Below are positions 1 to 5,481 of a stretch of DNA of 5,481 bases, one piece after another (within the stretch, counting starts at the first letter, position 1; each line of letters begins with the position of its first letter). The translations under genes and the position numbers were made by a program. Below the pieces are notes generated by a model. That model made no database searches and had not been told where the DNA came from. It saw only the letters and a program-made list of their open reading frames with translations. This DNA comes from Oscillospiraceae bacterium (GTDB lineage: Bacteria > Bacillota_A > Clostridia > Oscillospirales > Oscillospiraceae), in NCBI GenBank assembly GCA_017455225.1, contig JAFTBL010000121.1, positions 1-5,481 on the forward strand. Direction: 5' to 3'.

Positions 1-993
1 ACTGTCAACGCCGAATACATCGACCAGTGGAAGGTTGTGGTTTCCAGTGCCAACGCCGGCGGCCAGAAGCGTGATAATCAAATCGAAATTGTCGATAATC
101 ACTCTGCGTTCGGACGTTCTCGTGTTGCGCTCGGCTCTTTCAAAACGAGAGAAGAAGCTGTAAACTTCTTTAATTACTGCCGGACTCCTCTGATCCGATT
201 CATGTTCCTGATGACAGATGAATCACTGACGTCTCTTGCAAAAAAAGTGCCTGATCTCATGGACTATACCGCTGAAAACGGCCTAATTGACTTTGCAGGA
301 GACATCAGTAGGCAGTTGTATCGTCTGGTCGGGCTCACCGATGATGAAATCAAGTATGTCGAATCCGTTATCCGTTACAAGGACGAGGGATCCGAATATG
401 TAAAACTGCTCGGTATGTCTTATGCCGATATCGTTAAATACTTGCTGAAGAAATACGGTGCGGCAAAGCATAATTACTTCAAGGATACGAACTGCACGAT
501 CAAGAATCCGCTGGTATCCCGGACGGCGGAAGGCCTGTACTGCCATCACATTGACGAGGATAAGGCTATCATGCTGAGCAATGACCAGTTTGCCGCCGCC
601 AATCCGTTTGAGTATCAGAAAGCCGACCGCCTGGTATACTGCAATCTCCTGGAGCATCTGCTGCTTCATGTGAAGATCGCTGAGGAGCCGAGGAGCCCAG
701 AAGCAAATGAGCATGAGCTGCCTGGCATCGGAGGTGCGGTGAATTTCATCTGCAAAGAGCTGAATGGTATCTATGCCGGTAATGATCCTGCTGATGAATG
801 GAGAAAGAAAATCGCCGCTGCGGTAAAGGGCAGCTTCGATGACTACATTGCCATTCTGAAGCATCTGTGGCAGGTGGTCGAGCAGAACCCACTCTACAAG
901 GCAATGATTACCAAGGAAAGTCTTTGTGTCGGATATGACGATAAAGTCGTTCCTGCGGTGCTGAATGCCCTTATCCGTGACGATGACGATTGA
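1..993 (+). CDS. C-terminal part of an Eco57I/type IIG-like restriction-modification enzyme with an HNH-like tail (5' truncated by window edge)
   Basis: The frame is open from base 1, so the start lies upstream; the GTG at 37 is an internal valine codon. Residues are numbered from the first visible codon. Residues 1-90 resemble the end of the target-recognition region of Eco57I-like adenine methyltransferase/restriction enzymes (YIDQWKVVV, then GSFKTREEAVNFFNYCRT at 45-62, then IDFAGDISRQLYRLVGL from about 96). The methyltransferase motifs expected upstream (FxGxG, NPPY) lie outside the window. A further segment follows, with KNPLVSRTAEGLYCHHIDED ending near residue 187 (H182, H183) and LVYCNLLEHLLLH at 211-223 (E218, H219, H223). 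This has the look of a beta-beta-alpha metal HNH nuclease, so the protein may join modification and cleavage. The role would be restriction of foreign DNA in the cytoplasm. The RM-family call is fairly firm; the nuclease assignment is inference. It overlaps the next gene, suggesting co-expression. Confidence 0.75.
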   Translation, partial: TVNAEYIDQWKVVVSSANAGGQKRDNQIEIVDNHSAFGRSRVALGSFKTREEAVNFFNYCRTPLIRFMFLMTDESLTSLAKKVPDLMDYTAENGLIDFAGDISRQLYRLVGLTDDEIKYVESVIRYKDEGSEYVKLLGMSYADIVKYLLKKYGAAKHNYFKDTNCTIKNPLVSRTAEGLYCHHIDEDKAIMLSNDQFAAANPFEYQKADRLVYCNLLEHLLLHVKIAEEPRSPEANEHELPGIGGAVNFICKELNGIYAGNDPADEWRKKIAAAVKGSFDDYIAILKHLWQVVEQNPLYKAMITKESLCVGYDDKVVPAVLNALIRDDDD

Positions 994-1336
994 CGAGGCA
1001 CTCGATAGGCTGCAGAAATCTGCTTTTCGATCAAAGTTCCATTTGAGCGAGAAGGACAGGGTCTATATCAGAGAAAAGGGTGTAGACTCTATCCGCAGCC
1101 ATGCATCAGATTTTATCCGTACACGCCTCGCCCCTGCGGAAATCCCCAATGACGGCAAGCAGACACCTATGCGCGGACACCCGGTATTCATTGCCCAACA
1201 CGCCACTGCTTGTTGCTGCCGTGGATGCCTTGAGAAATGGTATCGTGTGCCGAAGGGCAAAGAACTCACACCATTACAGCAGGAACGGATCGTAAATCTG
1301 CTGATGGCATGGATTGAACGGCAAATGAAGCAATAA
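965..1336 (+). CDS. DUF4186 family protein
   Basis: This 123-residue protein matches the DUF4186 family as I remember it: FRSKFHLSEKDRVYIREKG at about 21-39, then LAPAEIPNDGKQTPMRGHPV at 55-74, IAQHATACCCRGCLEKW at 76-92 and an amphipathic C-terminal helix. The conserved His and Cys residues (H72, H79, C83, C84, C85, C88) suggest a metal-binding or redox-sensitive centre, but the family has no established function that I know of. The gene overlaps the end of the restriction-modification gene by 29 bases from the ATG at 965, or by 11 bases from the ATG at 983. Neither start has a clear Shine-Dalgarno sequence, which fits translational coupling. The family homology begins around residue 9, so both starts are compatible. 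The length looks complete for the family. It probably shares a transcript with the upstream gene and ends just before a strong hairpin terminator. Confidence 0.85.
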   Translation: MPLSVTMTIDEALDRLQKSAFRSKFHLSEKDRVYIREKGVDSIRSHASDFIRTRLAPAEIPNDGKQTPMRGHPVFIAQHATACCCRGCLEKWYRVPKGKELTPLQQERIVNLLMAWIERQMKQ

Positions 1337-1340
1337 ACAA

Positions 1341-1383
1341 AAAAGACCACGTCCAAGGATTTACTCCAAAGACGTGGTCTTTT
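1341..1383. terminator. Bidirectional intrinsic terminator between convergent genes
   Basis: Bases 1341-1353 and 1371-1383 form a perfect 13-bp inverted repeat (AAAAGACCACGTC / GACGTGGTCTTTT) around a 17-base loop, in which GGA and TCC can pair further. On the plus strand it starts 4 bases after the DUF4186 stop and ends in four T. On the minus strand the stem is followed by a longer U tract (six U, one G, three U), so it can also stop transcripts of the convergent permease gene, whose stop lies about 110 bases away. The 109 bases between this hairpin and the permease stop show no gene and no stronger terminator. Confidence 0.9.
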
Positions 1384-1492
1384 CCGTTGTGGTTCCGCTT
1401 GAAGACGACGCTCAAAACACTGTTTTTTCAGTATCCCTAATCTGCGTGTGCCTTCGGTCGGGGCGGGTTTTATTATGCCAGACAGGCCGGGC

Positions 1493-2764
1493 TTACGCAT
1501 AGCACAGCCATATCACCAGCGCGCCGGTGAAGGCGGCGATCAGCGTGAAGGGCACGCCGATGCGCATGAAATCGCCGGTGGAGACCTTGTGGCCTTCCTT
1601 TTGCAAAATGCCGATGCCGGCAATGTTGGCGGAGGCGCCCACCGGGGTGATGTTGCCGCCCAGCGTTGCGCCGATCAGCAGACCGAACTGGAAGAGGTAA
1701 GGGGACACGCCCATCAGTTGGGCAATGCCGGTGACCACCGGCAGCATGGTGGCCACGTAGGGGATGTTGTCGATGAACGCGCTCAGAGCCACAGAAACCG
1801 CTACGATCAGCAGGTACATCAGCACGCGGCTGCCGCCGCCCACCTTCACGAACAGCGCCGCAATGGCGTCGATGACGCCGGCCTCGGTGATCCCCTCGAT
1901 GACCAGAAACAGACCCGTCAGCAGCAGCAGCGTCTTGTAATCCACCGCCCGCAGCGCGTCGGCGGCGCTGCCCTTATGGCGCACCACCGCCGCAAGGCAC
2001 GCAAGCGCCGCCATGCCGCAGCAGATGATGCCGTTGGTCAGCTCCGGCTTTTCCGGGAACTGGGAGGCCACGATCAGCCCCAACACGGTGGCCAGCAGCA
2101 GTATCCCCGGTACCGGATCCTCCACCTTTGTGGCGGTGGTGGGCGGGATCTTGGCGGTTTCCCGGCGGAAGATCCACAGCAGCACCGGCACCGTCATCAG
2201 CGCGCCTGCCTCCACGGCAAAGAAGATGCCGGGCCGGCCCATAAACCAGAAAAAGTCATTGAAGCTCAGGTTGGCATAGCTGCCCAGCAGGATGGAGGTG
2301 GTGTCGCCTACCAGCGTAGCGGCGCCCTGCAGATTGCTGGACACGGCGATGGAGACGATCACCGGCACAGGGTTGGTCTTCAACTGCTTGGATACTGCCA
2401 GACCCACCGGCGCCACCATCAGCACCGTGGCCACGTTGTCCACAAAAGCGGAGATCAGCCCGGAAAAAAGGCTCAGCGCCACCACCGCCCACTGCACGTT
2501 GGGCACGATCCCCAGCAGCTTTTCCGCCATGAGGACGGGCATTTTGCTCTGGATGAACAGCTCCACCGTGACCATGGTGCCCGCCAGCATCATCAGCACG
2601 TTCCAGTTGACAGCGCCGGGGGCGGAGCCCAGCGGCAGGATCCCCAGCGCCACGAAGACCGCCGCGGTGACCAGCGCCACGATCCACCGTTTGTCGGACA
2701 GGATCAGCAGCAGCACGTACATCACGGCAAACAGGATCAGGGCAAGAAGCATCGTGTGTTCCAT
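1493..2764 (-). CDS. SLC13/ArsB-type (ion transporter superfamily) permease, candidate Mn2+ exporter
   Basis: This 423-residue, very hydrophobic protein should span the inner membrane about 10-12 times. It shows the two-fold internal repeat of the ion transporter superfamily (SLC13/CitM/ArsB/NhaD-like): SAFVDN at 105-110 is mirrored by SAFIDN at 328-333, and the re-entrant-loop-like NLQGAATLVGDTTSILLG at 144-161 is mirrored by GATLGGNITPVGASANI at 365-381. A short polar loop (about 200-216) separates the halves. The ATG at 2764 is supported by GGAGG at 2770-2774 with a 5-base spacer. Family substrates range from dicarboxylates and citrate to arsenite and Na+/H+, so sequence alone does not fix the cargo. 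The leader carries a manganese riboswitch and terminator, from which I infer induction by Mn2+ and a role in metal export or tolerance. The family call is strong; the Mn2+ cargo is a hypothesis. Confidence 0.9.
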   Translation of the reverse strand: MEHTMLLALILFAVMYVLLLILSDKRWIVALVTAAVFVALGILPLGSAPGAVNWNVLMMLAGTMVTVELFIQSKMPVLMAEKLLGIVPNVQWAVVALSLFSGLISAFVDNVATVLMVAPVGLAVSKQLKTNPVPVIVSIAVSSNLQGAATLVGDTTSILLGSYANLSFNDFFWFMGRPGIFFAVEAGALMTVPVLLWIFRRETAKIPPTTATKVEDPVPGILLLATVLGLIVASQFPEKPELTNGIICCGMAALACLAAVVRHKGSAADALRAVDYKTLLLLTGLFLVIEGITEAGVIDAIAALFVKVGGGSRVLMYLLIVAVSVALSAFIDNIPYVATMLPVVTGIAQLMGVSPYLFQFGLLIGATLGGNITPVGASANIAGIGILQKEGHKVSTGDFMRIGVPFTLIAAFTGALVIWLCYA

Positions 2765-2776
2765 ACGTTCCTCCGT

Positions 2777-2807
2777 AAAAAAACAGGTATAGCCCGGCTA
2801 CACCTGT
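2777..2807 (-). terminator. Regulated intrinsic terminator in the permease leader
   Basis: Reading the minus strand, ACAGGTGTAGC (2807-2797) pairs with GCTATACCTGT (2793-2783) as an 11-bp stem with one G-U pair and a loop of 3 bases, followed by seven U (2783-2777). It sits between the riboswitch aptamer and the GGAGG site (2770-2774), within 20 bases of the permease start codon. A full terminator placed directly in front of a gene is the hallmark of a transcriptional attenuator, so it is read here as the output of the riboswitch rather than the end of a transcript. Confidence 0.9.
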
Positions 2808-2826
2808 GTCAAAGCATATTCTGACC

Positions 2827-2848
2827 CACGTATAGCGAACTATACGTG
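2827..2848 (-). promoter_or_regulatory. Switching hairpin of the riboswitch expression platform
   Basis: The transcript sequence CACGUAUAG-UUCG-CUAUACGUG is a perfect 9-bp hairpin with a UUCG loop. Its 5' arm shares five bases (2844-2848) with the 3' arm of aptamer helix P1, so the whole hairpin and the whole P1 cannot form together. Its 3' arm with the last loop base (GCUAUACGUG, 2836-2827) can instead pair with CACAGGUGUAGC (2808-2797), the 5' arm of the terminator: 7 pairs including one G-U, a 2-base bulge, then 3 pairs. The element can therefore act as the antiterminator donor. The pairing is seen in the sequence; the switching order is inferred. Confidence 0.7.
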
Positions 2849-2935
2849 AGTCTCACAATCAAAAGAACGACCGGGCATATGGCACCGTGATGACGACCGT
2901 TCTGCGGCAAAGTGCCGCCTGTTACTCCCTCACGT
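2844..2935 (-). promoter_or_regulatory. Manganese riboswitch aptamer (yybP-ykoY type)
   Basis: The minus strand carries the conserved blocks of the yybP-ykoY manganese-sensing RNA in the right order. Helix P1 is ACGUGAG (2935-2929) paired with CUCACGU (2850-2844). Next comes GGGAGUAAC in loop L1, matching the family's GGGGAGUAGC, then a P2 hairpin GCGGCA/UGCCGC (2918-2904). Helix P3, GAACG/CGUUC (2902-2898 with 2869-2865), encloses GUCGUCAUCACGG, which contains the UCGUCA block that contacts Mn2+ in known structures, and CCCGGU. Finally GAGACUCAC corresponds to the family's CAAGACCU end. The aptamer begins within a few bases of the predicted transcription start and is followed by a switching hairpin and a terminator. 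Known members mostly turn on manganese efflux genes when Mn2+ is abundant. The identification is by eye and memory of the consensus, without a covariance-model score. Confidence 0.85.
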
Positions 2936-2942
2936 CAAGAGG

Positions 2943-2971
2943 ATTATAGCACAGCGGCCACCGGAATTCAA
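2943..2971 (-). promoter_or_regulatory. Sigma-70/SigA-type promoter for the riboswitch-permease unit
   Basis: On the minus strand, TTGAAT (2971-2966) and a perfect TATAAT (2948-2943) are separated by 17 bases, and TG-C just before the -10 box gives an extended -10 element. Transcription should start near 2936, directly at the 5' arm of riboswitch helix P1 (2935), leaving almost no leader ahead of the aptamer. The promoter lies just downstream of the terminator of the preceding gene pair, so the permease is an independent transcription unit. Confidence 0.88.
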
Positions 2972-2975
2972 CAGT

Positions 2976-3009
2976 AAAATGCGGCACCCCGGCAGCGGAG
3001 CGCCGCATT
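2976..3009 (-). terminator. Intrinsic terminator after the metallophosphoesterase gene
   Basis: On the minus strand AATGCGGC (3009-3002) pairs with GCCGCATT (2985-2978). The stem can continue inward through CTCC/GGGG after a one-base mismatch, and a short U run follows (2979-2976, then A-C-U). It starts 4 bases after the stop codon at 3014. The U tract is short, so termination may be incomplete, but the GC-rich stem is strong. Confidence 0.75.
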
Positions 3010-3013
3010 CTTG

Positions 3014-3619
3014 CTATTTCGTCTTCTCCGGGATCTCCAGCACGTAGCGCTCGAAGGCGTTGACCACGGCCGTGTCGCCGTAGTGCGCCACCCGGGGCAG
3101 ATCCCTGCCGTAGTTTCGGTGTACATGCCCGTGGAGCAGGTAGGCTGGGTGGAACTCGTCCAGCAGCTCCCGGAAGCACTCAAAGCCCATGTGGGCGGGG
3201 TCCGCGGCGTCACCGCAGCCCGCCACCGCCGTGTGGGTCACCAGCACGTCCAGCCCGCCGGCCTTGCGGATGGCGCGGCGCAGCCGATGTACCCGGCGCC
3301 GCATCTCCGACTCGGTATACTGATACGCCCCGCCGTTGTAGCGCAGACAGCCGCCCAGCCCCGCCATGCGCAGTCCCCGGAAGGTCACCACCTGACCGTC
3401 CAGACTGTCGCAGCCGCCGGGCGGATTATTCATATACGACCCGTCGTGATTGCCCGGCACGTAGAAAAGCGGCTTGCCGGACAACGTTACCAGAAATTCC
3501 AGGTAATCCCGCTTCAGATCGCCGCAGGACACAATGGCATCGATCCCCTCCACCCGGGAGGGCTGATAGAAATCCCACAGCGCGGAGGATTCCGCGTCGG
3601 ATATCAGCAGCAGCTTCAT
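3014..3619 (-). CDS. Calcineurin-like metallophosphoesterase
   Basis: This 201-residue cytoplasmic protein has the metal-ligand blocks of the calcineurin-like phosphoesterase superfamily in order: ISDAES (D8), SCGDLKRDYL (G33-D34), VPGNHDG (N57-H58-D59), VTHTA (H129) and HGHVH (H165, H167). The hydrolysed substrate, a phosphomonoester or phosphodiester, cannot be told from sequence. The first block reads D-x-E instead of the usual D-x-H; I recall the same SDxES form in related clostridial proteins, so it is likely a subfamily trait and not damage. The start is the ATG at 3619, with GGAGG at 3627-3631 and a 7-base spacer; the open frame extends upstream, but that part lies inside the preceding gene. 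The start overlaps the upstream stop as ATGA, indicating translational coupling. The C-terminal GDTAVVNAFERYVLEI block is typical of the subgroup. A terminator follows directly. Confidence 0.92.
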   Translation of the reverse strand: MKLLLISDAESSALWDFYQPSRVEGIDAIVSCGDLKRDYLEFLVTLSGKPLFYVPGNHDGSYMNNPPGGCDSLDGQVVTFRGLRMAGLGGCLRYNGGAYQYTESEMRRRVHRLRRAIRKAGGLDVLVTHTAVAGCGDAADPAHMGFECFRELLDEFHPAYLLHGHVHRNYGRDLPRVAHYGDTAVVNAFERYVLEIPEKTK

Positions 3620-5481
3620 GCGTCCGCCTCCGTTTCCTCCGGCGGGATCGCCAGAAGGCGTGTCGTCTCCTGCGACATGGGCAGCAGCTCCTCCAGCCGC
3701 GGGATCCGGCCGGATATGTTGCTGCACAGCCAGTTCATGTGCATGATCTCCTCCGCGTCCAGCCAGCGGCTGCCGTCGCTGCGCTGCCGTCCGGCCTGAT
3801 CCTGCATGGGGCAGAGGAAGGGCTGCAGCGTGCCGGCGATCAGTCCGCTGCGCAGGATCTCGCTCAGTTGAGTCACGCCCTCCGGCAGGTCGGGGGCGCA
3901 TTTCACGTCGATCACGCCGCTGCGCATGCCCCACCAGTAGCTGACCGCGCCGCCGGAGGTGGCCACAGTGTCCCACGCGCCGCCCAGCACGCCCCGCACG
4001 ATCTGCTCATAGAGCTTGCCCCAATCCCACAGATCGGCGATCAGCGACCGGAAGGATCCGTCCGGCAGCAGGAGGGAGGTCTGGCGTCCCATGGGGCCCA
4101 CCTGCCCCTGGGAGGTAGGGTGGCCGGAGATCACGGAGCAGCCGGCTTGCCGCAGCTTTTCCGTCGGATCGCCCGGCAGGCACGACCACTCCAGCAGGAT
4201 CTGCGCCTCCGGCGCCGTCATGCGCGCGCCCAGCGCAAAGGCGTTGATGGCGGCAGGCACGCCCAGAATGGGGTAGCGCGCCACGTAGCCGATGGGTTTT
4301 CCGCCACACATAGCGCCGGCGATGGCGCCGGAGATGAACTTTGCCTCGTGGATGCGGCTATAGTAGGTGCGCACGCCGGCGTAGGGCACCGACAGCGCGC
4401 ATACCAGCACCATCAGTCCCGGATGCAGCGCCGCCGTGGTGCGGGCGCTGCCCAGCAGCGTGGGGGCGGTAGCGATCAGCAGCTGAGCGCCGTCCTCGGT
4501 CACGGCGCGCTCCATCACCTCGTCCGCCTGACCGGGCCCGGCCACATAGCTGCGCACGGAGATCTGATCCCCCAGCGCCTGCTCCAGTTGGGTGCGCCCC
4601 AGCTCGTGGCCGCGGGTCCAGTTACTGTTTTCCGGCGGCGCCGCGTGGACGAAGGCCACATGCAGCGTGGGGTGAGTGATATTATCGATCAGTCGCCCTA
4701 CGATGCCTTTTTCCGGGATCTCCGGGTCTTCGGATACGGCGGCGATGTCCGGGTCAGCGGTCAGCCGCAGGTCGGGCAATATCGCCTCCACGTGCCGCCG
4801 CAGCTCCGCGGCGGAGTCCTCCACCAGCTGGCGATAGGGGTAGACCTCCAGCACCGTCAGCATCACCATGCTCAATGAATGCTCCGGGGAGGAGGAGAGG
4901 ATCGACTCCCCGCAGACCTCCCGCAGCTTCCAGTACAGCGCCAGAAACTCACTGCGCTCCTGCGCCGTCCACACGTGATCGTGGTCAAAGCCCAGCGCAT
5001 CCAGAATTCGTTTATAGCAGCCCGGGCGGCGGTAGAGCAGCTGATAAAAGCCCGCCACGCGGTAAAAATCCAAAAACTCGAAATAGGCGGCCACCGCCGG
5101 CTCCTCTGACCAGGCGGGCATCAGCCGCGTCACGTTGGCCTGCACCGTCAGCGCGTCGTAGGATCGCAGCACGCTGACCCGCTGGTGCCCCTCCTGCACG
5201 TAAAACCGCCACATGTACTCATAGCAGGAGATGGGATCGGAGATGCCCTCCTCCAGATGGTGCTGGCAAAGACTGACCCACTTCATGCCGAACTCCGACT
5301 CCGGCGGCAGCAGCGGCATGAAGTTTCCGGCAAAGGAGGCCCGCCGTCCGGCCGCCAGCGTGCCCACGATCCGCGCCGTGGGGATCTCGATGACGCCCAG
5401 ACTGACCCGGGCGGCGGACATAGCCTCGTCAAAGATCTCCGTCAGCACCTGCGGATAGGGGTACACGCCGTCGCTGAGGCA
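3616..5481 (-). CDS. ParB-like N-terminal domain fused to a BMP/PnrA-type ligand-binding domain (5' end cut by window edge)
   Basis: The frame is open to the window edge, so the start lies beyond base 5481; 621 residues are visible, numbered from the first. The N-terminal part has LGVIEIP (28-34), FMPLL (54-58), EFGMKW (63-68), EGHQRVSVLR (97-106) and VTRLMP (117-122), the pattern of a ParB/sulfiredoxin-like fold (related proteins as I recall them read EGNKRVSVLK). A mostly helical linker runs to about 270. From HVAFVH (274-279) through KFISGAIAGAM (381-391), PIGYVA (396-401), INAFALGAR (412-420) and WWGMRSGVIDV (516-526) it matches BMP/PnrA substrate-binding proteins, which bind nucleosides when they serve ABC transporters. 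From remembered relatives only some 20 residues are missing, which would leave no room for a lipoprotein signal. A cytoplasmic ligand-responsive protein is therefore a better guess than a transporter subunit. It overlaps the metallophosphoesterase start by 4 bases. Confidence 0.82.
   Translation of the reverse strand, partial: CLSDGVYPYPQVLTEIFDEAMSAARVSLGVIEIPTARIVGTLAAGRRASFAGNFMPLLPPESEFGMKWVSLCQHHLEEGISDPISCYEYMWRFYVQEGHQRVSVLRSYDALTVQANVTRLMPAWSEEPAVAAYFEFLDFYRVAGFYQLLYRRPGCYKRILDALGFDHDHVWTAQERSEFLALYWKLREVCGESILSSSPEHSLSMVMLTVLEVYPYRQLVEDSAAELRRHVEAILPDLRLTADPDIAAVSEDPEIPEKGIVGRLIDNITHPTLHVAFVHAAPPENSNWTRGHELGRTQLEQALGDQISVRSYVAGPGQADEVMERAVTEDGAQLLIATAPTLLGSARTTAALHPGLMVLVCALSVPYAGVRTYYSRIHEAKFISGAIAGAMCGGKPIGYVARYPILGVPAAINAFALGARMTAPEAQILLEWSCLPGDPTEKLRQAGCSVISGHPTSQGQVGPMGRQTSLLLPDGSFRSLIADLWDWGKLYEQIVRGVLGGAWDTVATSGGAVSYWWGMRSGVIDVKCAPDLPEGVTQLSEILRSGLIAGTLQPFLCPMQDQAGRQRSDGSRWLDAEEIMHMNWLCSNISGRIPRLEELLPMSQETTRLLAIPPEETEADA

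Noticed and set aside
37..39. GTG as the start codon of the first gene
   Set aside because: The frame is open upstream to base 1 and those residues (YIDQWKVVV) continue the family pattern, so this is an internal valine.
283..864. Minus-strand open frame of 193 codons inside the restriction-modification gene
   Set aside because: It has no recognisable motifs and lies fully antisense to a frame with RM-family and HNH-like blocks.
1419..1432. ACTG-T6-CAGT inverted repeat as a terminator for the permease
   Set aside because: The stem is only 4 bp and the T run is in the loop, not after the stem. The 13-bp hairpin at 1341-1383 is a far better candidate.
1384..1492. Possible attachment site or element end in the gene-free stretch
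   Set aside because: No direct repeat, terminal inverted repeat, tRNA end or integrase gene is visible in the window to support it.
1448..2824. Long plus-strand open frame of 458 codons opposite the permease gene
   Set aside because: Its translation is a His/Gln/Arg/Gly-rich low-complexity chain without recognisable motifs, as expected antisense to a GC-rich membrane protein gene. The minus-strand frame has clear family motifs and a GGAGG site.
3620..3976. N-terminal extension of the metallophosphoesterase frame by 119 codons
   Set aside because: The extension is Arg/Ala-rich without motifs and overlaps the BMP/ParB-like gene in another frame. The ATG at 3619 has GGAGG 7 bases upstream and gives the family's usual MKLLLISD start.
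3739..4878. Plus-strand open frame of 379 codons opposite the BMP/ParB-like gene
   Set aside because: It is rich in Ala, His, Gln and Arg, has no domain pattern, and lies wholly antisense to a well-supported gene.

Overview
The window looks like a chromosomal segment of a GC-rich Clostridia-type Firmicute, possibly Oscillospiraceae or a similar gut lineage. This is inferred from strong GGAGG ribosome sites, a manganese (yybP-ykoY type) riboswitch with a classic intrinsic terminator, and protein families I associate with Clostridia: a SDxES-type metallophosphoesterase and a ParB-like/BMP fusion. No species call is possible by reading alone.

Left part (1 to about 1383, plus strand) has a lower GC content and looks like an accessory defence cassette. 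It holds the C-terminal end of a large restriction-modification enzyme of the Eco57I/type IIG-like class, whose tail carries an HNH-like nuclease block. A small DUF4186 protein overlaps its end. The cassette closes with a perfect 13-bp hairpin that can terminate transcription from both sides.

Middle part (1493 to about 2971, minus strand) is one self-contained regulated unit. It has a near-consensus promoter with 17-bp spacing, a manganese riboswitch aptamer that starts almost at the predicted transcription start, a switching hairpin, an intrinsic terminator, a GGAGG site, and a 423-residue permease of the SLC13/ArsB ion transporter superfamily. The leader architecture points to a gene switched on by excess Mn2+, so the permease is a candidate metal (Mn2+) exporter. 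That is an inference from the control element, not from the protein family.

Right part (3014 to 5481, minus strand) is a translationally coupled gene pair. A protein combining a ParB-like N-terminal region with a BMP/PnrA-type ligand-binding region is missing only its first residues in this window. Its stop overlaps the start of a small calcineurin-like metallophosphoesterase by 4 bases (ATGA). The pair ends in its own terminator just upstream of the riboswitch promoter.

No tRNA, rRNA, CRISPR array, insertion sequence or integrase was seen.
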